Numbered from the stretch's first letter, positions 51,129 through 64,000 are shown. The stretch: 64,000 nucleotides of DNA from Oxyruncus cristatus (GCA_013399855.1 VXAY01002611.1:188823-252822); one strand, 5' to 3'. The notes: a model not told the origin generated them from the letters alone. Numbers and translations are program-made.

Positions 51129-51166
51129 GCTTTGCTGAACTGAAAACGGTCTGATTTCAGCAAAGC
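51129..51166. repeat. Perfect hairpin, 11-bp arms and 16-nt loop
   Basis: GCTTTGCTGAA at 51129-51139 and TTCAGCAAAGC at 51156-51166 are exact reverse complements. Each arm contains a TGCTGA/TCAGCA half site of the type bound by Maf-family factors. The stem is too short for a typical microRNA precursor. Confidence 0.7.
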
Positions 51167-51188
51167 AACGAGCTCTAAGGAAGCTGCG

Positions 51189-51208
51189 GTAACAAAGTAA
51201 TTTGTTAC
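51189..51208. repeat. Perfect hairpin, 8-bp arms and 4-nt loop
   Basis: GTAACAAA at 51189-51196 and TTTGTTAC at 51201-51208 are exact reverse complements around GTAA. It lies 22 bp after the 11-bp hairpin. Confidence 0.7.
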
Positions 51209-52659
51209 TCTGAAAGAAGGAGCTATGACTGAAGTTGTCCTTTCCTCTGGTCCTGCGAAGAAAGTATTTATGAGAAATTTCCTGGTCAGCCTTACTCAGG
51301 CTAAGTCACAGGCAGATCTTCTTCCCCAGGTCACCTTCAGATACAGGAACTTGCATCACACTGTATAAACAGATTCACATCCTACCTAAGCCAAACATCC
51401 TTTTCCTCCCTCATGTTTTCCATAGAGGAGGGCATATTTATCTTGATGCTAAACTGTTCTTTCAGTCTGAGTCAGTGTTATGTTCATAACATCAGTGAAC
51501 TAGACTCGCAGCCAGTCTTTGTTGGTACTTTCTTTTGGGGTTTTGTCCAGACTCTACTTTTGGTTGGAAATTAACTTAGGAAAAAAAAAAAAAATCTAAA
51601 AAAAGAGAACCCATTAGCTAGAAATTGAGCAGATTCCTTTCCTGGTCAGCACATCTTTGCTTTCTGAGTTGCTATTAACTGGTTTATGCCAACTGTGAGG
51701 GAAGAAAAGTTGTGAATGAACTGTGAAATGTATTCTAAGGGCCAGAGAGAACCCAAAACAGCCCTGATCTTTGGCTTATCCAAACAGTGACAGTTTTGAT
51801 ACTGAGAACAGTTCCTGTTCAACAAGATTTTAAAACAGAAGAATGGAGGAATGATAAAGCAATACAGAAACAACGCTTTTAAATGTGCCTTGTGCTCAGT
51901 GTTTTCTTAATCTCAAAGGTCCATGATATAAATTTCAGAGCTTCCAGACTTTTTTTTTTTTCCCAGACACCTTCAATATTTAGGACTGACAATAAGTTTG
52001 AAATGTCACCAGAGGTTTCATGTATTACATTAGCCTCCAGAGAGGGCAAGTCTCTACAGAAAAAACCCCAAACCCTAGCACTTTCAAATCAGAAACATCT
52101 ATTATGGTAACACTAATTCTTCTAAACTGAATATTTTTCTTAGGACACCAGTTTTCCATTAGGTACTTTCATGCTGGCCAAATATGAAGAGTCAAGCGCT
52201 GCTCTGAAGTCAACGCAAGTAACTCTGAACTATTAAGGTTGCAGGATTTGGTTCCTGGGAGGGCTGGTCACTCATGGGATGAATGTATTAAGCTCACTGG
52301 GTGATGCCAGTAATCAATTTTGCAGTGTTGGTCTAAACCAAGGGGTGGAATGTGACTGCACTCTCATAATGGAAAGCAGCTCAGAGGAGATGGGCAAAAG
52401 TAATGAGCTCTGGGAATAATACAAAGAATTACCAGCAGTTATGATAAAGCAAGGTGAAGTTATCTCAGTGCAAGGAGGACTAGGGGTAACCTTTGTTTTT
52501 AGGTATAGTGCTGTACCAGAGGGTTACCTGGTTGTATAACAGCATTTCCTGAGATAATTAGTGGGGATGGGGAAGTGCATATGGGGCTCAGATCAATATA
52601 AATTCTAAAAATTGGAAAAGTTAAAAACTTTGAAGACAGCTGGCTTCAACCCACATAAT

Positions 52660-52747
52660 AGTGCAAGGTTTCCCTGCCCATGGCAGGGAGGGTGCAAACT
52701 AGATGATCTTTAAGGTCCCTTCCAACCCAGACAATTGTATGAGTCTA
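52660..52747 (+). mobile_element. CR1 LINE 3' end fragment
   Basis: Plus-oriented CR1 terminus, starting near 'agtgcaaggtttccctgcc', then 'catggcagggagggtgcaaa', then 'gatgatctttaaggtccctt' at 52702-52721 and 'ccaacccagacaattgtatg'. It shares the long identical 'gatctttaaggtcccttcc' block with the copy at 38175. Only about 88 bp remain. Confidence 0.93.
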
Positions 52748-55700
52748 CAATTCCTTCCCATTTCTTGTGGACAACCAGCATCAAGTGAACATACAGGGAC
52801 TATGATATTATGTTTGTATTATAATTTCAGTATACTGCTGAAACGCAACTCCCTTGAAACACCAAATACATCAAATAAATAAACTTGATAGTCAATCACT
52901 AAACCAACCTTGCATGGAATATCTAAAAGTAACCTGGTCAGGCAGTATTGGACTCTGACAGGTCCTCCTTACTCTCACTTCTACAGAAGAAAGCTAAATG
53001 AAAAAGAACAGTAATGTGACAGGGCAACAATCACAGCCTTGGCTTTTAACTGGGTTCCTCCATGTGGAAACAAAAGTGACAAACGGTGGCTGAACTGAGC
53101 TCCTGCCAGCCCTGAACTAAAGGCACACGACATTTCAATGAACGTGTCTTAACAACACATCACTTCATACACTCACAAAAATTGACTAACCAAACTCAGC
53201 CACTATAAAAAACCCATAGGCTCTTGCTTTTGCTATTTAAGTTGAATCTGACTAATACTAAACAGAAATTTCTGTGTGTTGAAATTATCAGTCCTTTGTC
53301 CACTATCATGTATCTTCAGTATTGCAGGAATGTTTATAATCTCTGCCTTGATTAAAATTATTACAGGATTACTTAAATTTCATTGCATTTAACATACAGA
53401 AAAAAAATGCAAGACAAATACGTGTTCTTTTCACATCTAGAAAGAAGAATTATAATGAAGCACACATGAGAACACCATAGAGCAAGGAGAAATTTAGTTG
53501 ATTTCTTTCAAATAGCACAAAGCCTTGTATTCAAGAAAAAAGGATGCCTTTTACAAAGAGCCTGTAATGGTGTAAAAACTTATTCTATACTTCTAAACTG
53601 ACAACAGGCATGTTTAATCACTCAGATATTTGATCAAATTTATGATTTCAGTATTCCTGAATAAATAGAGTCTCTGTCTTGCCATTACACTAACTTGCAT
53701 ATATCCAAGATGCCAGCATCAGCATTCACCAAAAAAGGACTTCTAGGAAAAAAAAAAAGTTTGAAAAACATGAATTTTTAAGAGGTTGGAAACATATACA
53801 GAGATAAATGTATGTAACAATTCCAAAGATATGTGACAGCATGAAGTGGAGTGGGTTGATGAAGAAACATTGTAATTATAAAACCCTGTAATTTGGAACA
53901 GGGCTAGTTGATTCCTGCAATGGTGTAATTCTGCTGTTTTTAACATTACATTATGTAGCTATGGTATCTGATTAGGCAATTTACATGGAGTGATTTGACA
54001 GGAATTTTAAAATATCCTTGCTGCTTTATGTATCTATTAGAAAAGAACATTTCTATTTTACTGTCTATGCAATGAGGCAAGGATTCTTATATCTGTCAGA
54101 ATACGAATCCAGCAGACTAGAATTTACAAAATACTTGCTACATAGAGACTCAGGGGAGATTTTTTTCTTCAAAGGTCTCCAGACACATGATTTTTAAACT
54201 GGAGGGATTCATCCTTCTAAATGCCTAAGTTTTACTAAACCAGTTCTCAGATTTTGTTTGTTTAAAACTCAAGTCTCCCTTTTCCATTCACTTTGGCCTT
54301 CCTTTAACACCACTATAATACGCTATTTTGTTTTTCTATTGTTGTTTCTCCTCCACGATCTCTCACGGCCTTGCTTTTCATTAGAGACTCCTTCTCTAAC
54401 ACTCCACAACTATGCTCCTTACTTTGCTTTACCTCAGTGCTTTTCTCTAACTGACCTTACAAATATACAATTTTCCCAACTATTTCTAAACTGGCATCTC
54501 AATGTTCTGTTATCTATTTTTTACTTTCTTTTTCAAACTTACATTTAACCTTCCTGTATAGATATCTCCTCCAACGTAGCACAGGTATTTAAAAGGGTTG
54601 ATGCCATCTACTTGTGCACAGTTCTGCCTTCTTATACATTGCTTATATATTCAGTGGGAAATTCGGGCAGAGAGGTTAGGATAGGAAGAATTATTTTGTG
54701 CTTTCTCTATCAGCTGGAGCCCAACATCTTAGACTGGATTCCTAGCTTTGAAAATGAACCCTATCCAAAGGTATGTTTGTACCAGCAAATTAAGCAGTGC
54801 CAGGAAAGAGAAACTACACTGTTAAGAGGCACTGAAACCTGTTCTGACTGTTATATTTTTAAGTCTCAAATAGTTTTTCCATGTACCAAATCACAGTCCA
54901 CTAAATAATTCCCTGGTTCCAGAGACAGCAGATAACAAGAATCATTCCCAGAAAAAACATGTCAGCTTGGATTTTGCCCACTTGTTCCTTATGCTGGAGG
55001 GTAAAACTGTTTCATAACACAGACGTGGGTTTTTCCATGCCAGCTTCTCTCACTGAGAATGGTCCAAAGCAAATCCAATTTAACTGAGCAGATGTAACCA
55101 GTAAGGCCGCTACTATCCGCTATCAATCCTGCCATTTTAAATGACTTTGGAGTTTACTGAGGGGCAAGAGAGAGCACAATATAAGAATAATTTAGAATAA
55201 AATAGTTAAGTGGGTCTTTTAATTATTGAATCCTCAGGCAATGTCATTTGGGATCAATGAGGGAGTTTGCACTGAACATCACATTTACTTCTTCAAGAGC
55301 TTTATCTCCAATGTCATCTTCTTTTATACAGGTTAACCATTGAACACTCACTTTTAAGTGTTTACACACGGAACCAGGACTTAGACACAAAAAGAGCAAA
55401 CATGACTGATGCATGTGAAACTTTCTATCTGAACTTTGCATGGGAATTTAGTATTCATGAGACAGATGCAGTACATGTTTACTGCTGCTCAAAAACTGAT
55501 AGCACAGTGCTATTTTACACTGACAGCACAGCACTTCGGCAATCCAGAATTCAGGGAGATTGCACAGATTCAGGTCAGGATTGTAAATCCTTTCTCCCAG
55601 GAGTTTCATGCTGAGCAACTGACATTTCAGCAACTCCCCCTCTTCCCTGATACAAAACTGCAATTTATAGAGGGTTTAAGTAATAAGCCCAGCAAACAAA

Positions 55701-55797
55701 CCTGGCTAAATACCACTCTGTCATTCACTTACTTCATAAGAACTCTATGAGATATGTACATCAGATGAACACATACAGCATTACTGGCAAACCAAAA

Positions 55798-55839
55798 GTG
55801 CATACAGCACTTTTTATCAGTGCATAAAGCACTTTATCA
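55798..55839 (+). repeat. Tandem duplication of about 20 bp (two copies)
   Basis: The unit is GTGCATA(C/A)AGCAC, then a T run, then ATCA. Copy 1 is 55798-55819 (22 nt) and copy 2 is 55820-55839 (20 nt). They differ by one substitution and two bases of T-run length. A partial third start (GCACA) follows. Confidence 0.85.
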
Positions 55840-58800
55840 GCACAAGATTTTAACAGCCTTGTTCTGGACTGGTCATATGCAGGTGTGGGAAGACCTCAGA
55901 TGAAAAATATTCTTTGTTGTTTCTGCACAGTAGTTTCACAAGTGTTCAGGCCTAGATCTAGAAGGGTCAAGCCCAGTTATTTAAAACCCACATATTAATG
56001 TTTCAGAAAACTCTATTCTATATTCTATAGTATCTGGGTTTTGAGTTCTCTGAAGCATTTAAGGCTTTCAAAATATTTTCCCAGTATTTAGTTACATTAA
56101 CAGCTGGATTCCCAGGTGTGGAAAGTGACCCATACTCATGATCTAGCACTATGCTAGACATGACCCAGGCAATGGGGAATCTTATACTCCTTACAGGGTA
56201 GTTACAATGATCCTTGTGCTGAAGTCAGTGCATACCACTGCTTTAAAACTTTGTCAGTAAATAGAGCTCATTTTTTTTGCTTTCCCAAAGCTATCATCTC
56301 ACAAGGTATGGTCCCAGCTGCACAAGAATCATCTATCTGCATTTTATCACTAAAGAATTCTTACACAGTCTACATACCACAGCGTTTAAAAGCAAACCTT
56401 ATGACAGAGGAAGAGGGGTGTCTCCTCTCCTGTCTCATCACAGTTACAACAGGATTTCACCTTTTGGCCTTACACTGGTTCTCCTACCATTTTTATTTAC
56501 AAAACATTTCATTGCTCTCTAGCAATAAAAAAGATGCAACTACTGTCTGTTTGCACAGTTCATTTAGCCTCACCTTTCCCCAACATGAGAATCCTGACTT
56601 CCTGCTGCAGAAGAAATAAAACAAAAACAAAACCCCCAGTTGCTTTTCCCTTAAAAACCTTTGGCCTTTGTCCAAAACCCACTATGGGCAGACTCAGGCA
56701 GATTCTTTCTCCTCTAACTGCATCCAAACCCCACTTTCTTACTAATTTAAGAGGCATAAGGTGAGAGATTCCTTCAGGAGAGAATATAGGGAGGAGGGTA
56801 ACCATTCCTGTTTAGATCCTTCCTTATCTAAACCTTTATTTCAGGTTAAATTAGTGCCCTTTTTAAACTATTATAGCAAATGAGTCTGAAAAATCAATAG
56901 CTAAGGCAATGTGAAACATGTGTGGACAAGCAACTCCCTTGTAACAAGTGACAGTCACAGAAAATGGGCTCAAAGCTGTACCCTGGCAGATGGAAGAATG
57001 AGTTAGAACTTCTACCAAAGGTCAAGGGAACTCAAGTGTAAACTTACAACTCCGAAATTTCACTGGCCTACCTGACTGATGTCCTCTCTGTCCCATGACT
57101 GTCCTAGGTGTGCATAGAAGAAAGATCACAATAAGTCCCTTGGAGATACATGGCATCCTCTCAAAGTTTAGAACAACACATGCAGACCCCTATCTTTCAA
57201 AAAACCACATACTCTAGATCTTGTCACCAAAACCAACAGGTAATACTAATTAAAACAGAAGAAAAGAAGGGCACTATCCTAGAAATAACTGTGGAAAAAA
57301 AAATATTTTTTCTATTCAGTAAGGCATTTGCCAAATTCAGATGAATACCAAACTAATTAAATTTGAGGATTTAACTAGCTTTTGAATTTCTATCACTGCT
57401 AACTGATAACCACTTAGTAGAGCAATAAATTTTACATTATCTACTACTTCTCAGTCTGAGAAACCCAGATAATTAAAAATAGAGTGAACACATCATTTAA
57501 ATGAGGAACTTTGGGAAAACAATTCTAAGGTAGTGAACAAACCTGAGCCTTGGAAAACTGAAACACTTAGAAATAAAGTCACCCAAAACCTGAAGAAACT
57601 ATTAGGGCTTTTTCAAGTGCCCATCAACTTTTCACAATTTTTACCATCTTCTCACCATTCCTGCATTGATCTGTTTTTCTTTAATCGTCTACCTGAAGTG
57701 TTAGAATATATTACAGATTGCTATTACACCTGTACCTATTTTTATTGCTAAGATGTATCAGGACCCTTTGTTTTTAACATATGCATCTTTCATACTATTT
57801 TACTCTTCTGCCAAAAAACAACTACACAGTTGTGTTTCACATTTACCTGCAGTTCTTTGCAAAGTTTTCTGGACAGACAGTGCAGATTGCTATGTCCAAA
57901 CAAGAGATGGGCTTCCAATCCTAGCAGACTAAGCTTTTTTTTCCACTTGCCTTGCTCATTCTTCTTATTCCAAACTCATTACATTTGGTGAAAGCTTTCA
58001 ACTTCAAGATTATTGTCCTTCTTTAGTAGGAATTAAGTTGCATAATAATTACATTTTTAATTTTTCTCTGGGAATATATTGAAACCTAAACCATTCCTTC
58101 TAGCTTAAGAGATGGAACAGACATTTTCACGCTTTTCTGATGCATCTAATAAAGAATTTTTCTAAATTATTATTACTACAGTAAATAGTCCAACCATCTC
58201 TGAATCTAGAACTTGGCAAAATGGGGATACATTGATCACTTCTGACAACCTGACGTCTAAAAACTGTCAGGAGGTGCCTTCCTGGTTCCAAACAATTCTT
58301 TAAAGTAATCACACATTAAATGGGACAGACACACAAAAGCCAGGAAGAAGCATTAAGTTTTTTGTAGAAATGACTTACACTGAACACCACCATTTAAGTG
58401 GCAATGTACCACTCAAATTGTGAAAGATAAATAACACTTCCTAATCACAAGGCATAGGTGCTTATATGCTATTCTAAGTCTCTCAAAAGATATTAAATAG
58501 CCAGTGTTTCCAAAAGTCAATGCTATTTCCAAAGAATTCATCAAAATCTAGAATAATTCAGCTGACCCTGACTGATTGCTCTTACAGATTGCAGTCCTTT
58601 ATTTCCTCAAGAAAAAGCCCAAAAACCTTACAGTAGAATAAAATACTGCAATGATGACATTCTAATTTATTGCTTCTGTAGTTATCCTCCTCTAGACATT
58701 CCTGGAGGAGAAATATTTTCATGTTCCAGAGGTCAAAACCTACTATGCTATGCCTGAAAGGAGACTTTGGAAAGAATTCACTAATGGATAAAGCACATCA

Positions 58801-59517
58801 ACATTAAAGCATTTTTGTTTCCATCAGGCAGTCTGCATTTGCAGCATTCCCTACACAAATACAGTTGGGAAAACAACACTGTGCAGGTTAACAGCAGTGA
58901 TGTCAGTAAAATTCCACTGTGCCTTCACCATGTATAGCTTTTTCATTGGTTAGTACCCAGCCCTCCTTTCTGATAACAGTATATTTTCCAAGCTGGAACA
59001 CCTACATATTTGCTCTCTACTCAGATAATTGTAGAATGCAGTGTTTCAGTGAAATGGAATTGGAAATGTATGTGTGACCTCACAGTTCCCAAAAGACCAA
59101 GTTACTTAGTGCAGCCTTGACTAAAATTGTGTTAACTACATAATGTTGTTTCTTTTGTTTCTTTCTTATGCATTATCAGATTTTCCACCATCAATGACAT
59201 TTAATGTTTGAAACAAATGGAGAGCAGGTCTACTTTAATGCATTCTCATGACAAATAGCAAGACTTGCATCCTAAAGGCTTATTTGCTGGTAAGGACATG
59301 CTCTGGAGATGGAATAATTTCAACACAAGAAAACATCATTTCCACATAACATGCCTAGATGACCGTTCTTTACTAGTCATCTTTCCTTTATCCTCATCTT
59401 CAAAAATACAGCCACATGATTAGCAGATGAAAAACAGTTCTTCAAAGTCAAAATACCCCCGCCCCAAAAAAACCATATGAACAAGACCAAATCCCAAAAA
59501 AACAGTTTTCATTTCAG

Positions 59518-59563
59518 TTGTTTTTTGTTTTGGTTTTGTTTGTGGTGGGGTTTTTTTCAGCTA
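59518..59563 (+). repeat. G/T-rich low-complexity island
   Basis: Plus strand is only G and T for about 45 bases, including GGTTTTGTTTGTGGTGGGG, ending in a T run before CAG. The frame crossing it is Phe/Trp/Leu-rich as a result. Confidence 0.8.
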
Positions 59564-62500
59564 CATTGTCACGCTAGCTTAGAAGCTCCAATGCAGCCAG
59601 GCTCCTTTGTTAATGCTAACATTTCAGAATGTAGGCACTACAGTTTTCATAAAACACCAATAACCATTTACTAACTAGACTTTTTTTTTACACCTACAGT
59701 AACAGCCCTTTATTTTCCATACAGGTATTTCTACTACACAGAATATTTTCCATAACAGTTGTGTTTTTAATTTTCAACATAACATCCTAGTGATACGATG
59801 TGAAATCCTTCTTAAAGAACTGTTTAATGTATTATATAAGCTTTTGCATCCCTTACAAACTGTTCAGCAAGTTGAGTTAAAATTAATATTAAAGACCCAC
59901 CTTATTTTTGCTGAGACATGATGTATTGCTACTGTAACAGACAGCTCTGAAGAACAGGGAGATACATCTCCCAAAAGCACTAGAAGTTCTTGAATTGTTC
60001 TGAAGTAGTTTAAAGGAGCACTTTGAAGTATTTTCTCTAAATATTAGGTTGGAAATTCCATGAATCTATTACTATTATTAAGCCTGTCCAACATAGGAGA
60101 TTGAGACTTCTACCTATGTGTAAATTTATTAAAATGAATACATACATTTTTTAGCACCAGTCAATATCTGGACTTCTTTAGCACCCAAAGTCTACATGAG
60201 GTATAAAGTATAAAGGTACCAATCGTAAGGTACTGTGAACTATTACATGCATTATTACAGTTAACAATGAGTGAACATATGGATAATCCACTCAGATCAT
60301 CATCTTTTTGATAGGGTGCCATGCACGCACAGTAACAACCTAAAATAAAGGATAAAAGGGTGGAATTAGTCTAGTTTTTGTTTAGAGGGAGAAAGGACTG
60401 CTTCCTTTCCATCAGAAAAAAGAAGAAACTCCAACCAGTATGCACACAGATCATCAGTAATTGGAAGACTGTCCAGGCATGAGTTTAATGAAGTAAAATA
60501 ATGACTGATATGGAATAAAGGGGATCTTACTTTTCAGGAGTGGGAGACAGCTTAATACTATTGAAATGGTAAGGCAGACTGACAGCAAAGCAAGCAAGAC
60601 CTGGGAGAAGATAACAGGGTTGTGTATCTACCAGGAAGAATGAGAGGAAGAGTTCTCTGCAGAGGGAAGTCCAGAAGTCCAGACCCTCTCTATTCCTTTA
60701 CTTTCCTAGAAGTGGTACAACAAAGGAATCACAGAACTTTGATGAGCCTTAACTATATGGGACTGGAAGTAGCACAAAAAAAGTTGAGGCTCCTAAAAAA
60801 AGAAAGATAAGTCAGCTGTTACAAAGCAGTAGGTATGAGGATGTGCTGTTTTATCATTGAAAACTTTGGGAAAAAAAGCAAGCAACTCTGACTTACATAA
60901 GCTAAGGAGTTAAGACTTTGTTTTTTTAGCCGGTTAATAGCAGCTCCTATCAAGAGGGTTTATGTAACAGTAATTTTCCAAAGAACAACCCAGGTTACTC
61001 AGTAATAATTTCTATTTCCTCATGCCAGCCTTGTGTGTATCTGGTCCCCCGATACACTGACACTCACCAGGGTGCTCAGAGTTGTATCCTTTCCTAACTT
61101 AAATTGTTCTGTGTGAAGATATTTAATAGTCTGTAAGGTTACAACATCCTCTTACAGCAAATATTTATTAAATAATGACTAAGAGCAGTTAGAATTCAAT
61201 GAAGCTCAAAAAAGGGGTAGTTTGTGAGAGCAGGCACCAACAAACTATCCATATTTATCTGAGTGATTCACTTCAGAATTAACTCTCATCATCCTTTAGG
61301 ATGGCAGGACCATGAAAGATATCAATACTGCTCTGTCAGCTTAAAGTGGTACAATAATGTAGTATTGGCATAACTACCTAGGATGGAAACAAGATATTTA
61401 AGAGCATGAAGCTAGTAATAATTTTAATAGTTTCTTTCAGCAGCTACATAATTGAAATTAAAATATCCCTTTGAGGTTGCTCTAAAACTTTAAAGCATAA
61501 ATAGTTAAAATAATTTTATGTTTAAAAATATCCTAAAAGCTGGAAGAATCACAATTTATTTGATTAAATGTCCGATTTTCAGTGCAGTTTTACGAAACGT
61601 GGATCTGCTTTAGAGTCCAGCATGATACACGTTTTAAAAAACTAGCATTCCAGAGGCATGAGGTCATACTGGCAGATGGCACTAACCAGGGACAGAAGCA
61701 TACAGGATAAATCAGCGTGTCCTCAGGCTGCTGATTTTTCATTGAATTAGAGAGAAACTTTTTCTATTCATACATTTTGGGCTTTGGGCAGTTTGCCATT
61801 AAAAACAAAACCAGTGAATCAGTAAAATTTATGTCCCACAATCCGCATGATATTCATGCTAAATCTGTCCTCTCTCATCATGACATCTCCTTTAACACTG
61901 CTGCAGGTGTGAACTTTGTACATGACTGAGACAACTGAAGACAAACTGGTATTTTTTTTCCTATCTGTGTTCTACACAGGAGCCACTGATTGAGTGCTTT
62001 TCTTGTTGTCTAACAGTAATTAAGTTCTGGTTGCTTGACTTGCACCAAAAATATTAGAAAAACATAAAAGCTCAACTTAAAATTTCATATTCATTTTGTA
62101 ACTAAAACTTTCACAGTGCTCTCATTATTCTGAGCTATTTTCAGCACAAACTAGCATGAGAGAAGAATCCCCTTTTGGTCAAAACCCTCCAAACTGAAAC
62201 TGGGTATTCATCCTGTTCCCACTTTCTCCACAATTTATTTTAGTTATAAAAGATCTCCAGCAAGGTATTTACTCACACTGTACTTGTTGCCTTGCTTTGT
62301 TGTTGGTTTTTTTTTTAAAAAACCCATGTAATGCTGACTTCATCCATATCTAATTAATTATGGATTACCATGATCACCTCTCCACAGAAAAGAATGTGTC
62401 ACTTTCAGCTCTTGGGATTTTGGGAAGGCCTTTGCAGATGGAGTTCTTCCATGTTCCTTTCTGTTTCTTTTATGATTCAATTTGAGGGGGCAGAACAAAA

Positions 62501-63811
62501 AGGAAGTAATGTTTTACTGGAGTATTTTTATTCATCCTCTACTGCCTGGTACTTTGTCCAACAACCAACACATTAACAAGTTTCCCCATGACTGCACATG
62601 CAGTTGTACCATTGCTTTAGATTAGGAGAACATGAGGCAACAGATCCTATTTATTTATCAGAAAACTTGCCAGATTAAGATGCCATTTCTCGTTTGGGAC
62701 CTCTACAGGCTACTGTACGAAAATTTGTAGCTTTTATTCCATCTACAAAGTGTTTTTCATTCTGTTCTAAACAACTCACTGTAGAGTCAAAAGATTAAAG
62801 ATTATTTCTCGCTTTGAAGCTTCCATGTAGGAATGAATAAAAACACATAAAACTTTAGAAAGGAAACATGCAGAAAGAGTAAAAGAGCAGAGGACTATCC
62901 CAAGAATGTCAGCATGAAATAAGTCTTCAGACATCAGTAAACTTCAGAGTCATACTCTCTTTCCAAAATTTATTATCAACTATAGTAAGGGGTAAGCAGT
63001 GAAAATACTCTGAAGTGTGAAAGCTGGATAACACCTACTTGTCTCCCCGAGGGGTTTTTATTTTTTTAATTGAAATCCATTATCAAACTGGGTGCCTAGA
63101 AAATAAGATCAAAACCAAAAGGAAGATCTGCTCTCTGGGCCCATGACACCTGGATTAAAACCTGCTTTAGGCCTGATACAGCTTAGCAAAACAGAACAAA
63201 AAGTTAACAAGTTGGCAGGTTTTTTTGGTCAGATTTTTCCGCATCTGCCTTCTTCAGATGCAATGATCAGAAACAATTAAAGTCAGGACTTCTGTTTAAA
63301 CTGGCTCTCAACTCTGACCTGGTTTTACAACGTAATACCTAATATAACAACATAAATTGCAAGCAACCCCCCCTAGTCAGCATTAGAAAAGAGAAAATAC
63401 TGATCTTCACTGATATTTGTACTATATGAAGAGGGTGTTTTGAGATATGCCTGTGTTTCAAATGTTAGTATCAGAAGAAAGAAAGACTAGGAGATCTTGG
63501 TAAAACCAAGGACTGCTTTAGAGTTGTATTACACAAGCTGGATGTAGAAATGCAGCCTGTTCCACAAATCAGTTAAGCATTTGACATCAGAAGACAAAAA
63601 AAAGTAAATCAGAACTAAGGTCTTCAAATAATTTTCTAGCCTGCCATACAGAGAGAGAGTAAAATATCCCCAAAACACATGATGAATTTTTAGTAACTGA
63701 TATCCAACAAACTCCAGATTTCTTCACTTGCTGTCTAAGCTAATGTACAGCTATCTATTGTCACACACCAAAGAGTTTTTTGGCAAAAAACTAAATATTG
63801 CAGAACATGTT

Positions 63812-63824
63812 AAAAAAAAAAAAA
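63812..63824 (+). repeat. Poly(A) run of 13
   Basis: A homopolymer in AT-rich sequence. No retroposed gene is recognisable before it. Confidence 0.9.
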
Positions 63825-63959
63825 TAATTACACCAAATTTAATTGCTTCATTAAAAAAGAATTTTGCAAATGAGCACAGAAAAGTGACTTGTATTATAAT
63901 GATCTAGGCAGAAATCAGCCAAAATAGCTTGACTATATTAATACATTCATGTAAATATT

Positions 63960-64000
63960 ATCATAGAATCATTTAGCTTGGGAGAAACCTCCAACAATAT
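63960..64000 (-). mobile_element. CR1 LINE 3' end, cut by the window edge
   Basis: The last 41 bases, ATCATAGAATCATTTAGCTT then GGGAGAAACCTCCAACA, match the terminus of a minus-oriented CR1 (reverse of '...ttggaggt...ccaacctaaatgattctatgat'). The body of the element would continue beyond the window. Confidence 0.8.

Larger units (their letters stand above)
38223..52659. other. Noncoding single-copy span, no gene seen
   Basis: No supportable gene. Clusters of overlapping frames at 41173-41712 and 49228-49723 are open on both strands but resemble nothing known. The span holds a small CR1 end near 40.3 kb, a CTCF-like site at 43139, several possible conserved stretches between 43.1 and 45.2 kb, a (TTTG)n run, a C/A island at 44530 and two hairpins near 51.15 kb. 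Confidence 0.8.
52748..63959. other. Noncoding single-copy span, no gene seen
   Basis: No supportable gene. The longest frames are 122 codons at 56251-56619 and 104 codons at 55436-55750 (plus strand), both overlapped by other frames and without recognisable similarity. The span contains a tandem duplication at 55798, a G/T-rich island at 59518-59563, and an A run at 63812-63824. Confidence 0.8.

Noticed and set aside
51129..51166. MicroRNA precursor
   Set aside because: An 11-bp stem is too short and the flanks do not extend the pairing.
56251..56619. 122-codon frame on the plus strand
   Set aside because: Overlapped by other frames in both directions, with no recognisable domain or signal peptide.

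Overview
This window looks like vertebrate nuclear DNA, and most probably bird. The direct evidence is several copies of the chicken-repeat-1 (CR1) LINE 3' end, some in each orientation, plus one long terminal repeat with the start, end and polyadenylation region of a widespread avian ERVL-type LTR. Recognisable interspersed repeats are sparse, at roughly 3% of the window by my reading. The rest is AT-rich single-copy sequence, as expected of a bird gene desert or a very long intron. I cannot name the species or the chromosome.

I find no gene I can support. The longest open frames are 137-138 codons. One of those two lies inside the LTR, antisense to it. At roughly 37% GC (estimated, not counted), 128 kb of double-stranded frames should yield about one frame of that length by chance. 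None of the translations resembles a protein family I recognise, and none forms a chain of frames bounded by plausible splice sites. I also saw no tRNA, rRNA, snRNA or CRISPR structure.

Layout: 1-9928 is unique sequence with a (TA)n run, a 45-nt pyrimidine tract and a C/A-rich island. A minus-strand CR1 lies at 9929-10132. The span 10133-29594 is unique, with short tandem duplications and a G/T-rich island near 22.1 kb. A minus-oriented solo LTR occupies 29595-30165, followed by a longer minus-strand CR1 at 31093-31622. Plus-strand CR1 ends lie at 37998-38222 and 52660-52747, a short one near 40.3 kb, and a minus-strand CR1 runs off the right edge from 63960. One ambiguous base (N) is at 32762.

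The most notable observation is inside the LTR. About 75-95 bp of its U3 promoter region is inverted relative to the rest of the element and is bounded by inverted copies of the TATA-region sequence, as a template switch or micro-inversion would leave. Other points are a perfect 18-bp palindrome containing the exact POU-dimer MORE sequence, two CTCF-like sites about 38 kb apart pointing away from each other, two adjacent perfect hairpins near 51.15 kb, several short tandem duplications, and about ten strand-asymmetric C/A (or G/T) islands. Several AT-rich stretches with clustered TAATTA cores look like possible conserved noncoding elements, but this needs an alignment to test.
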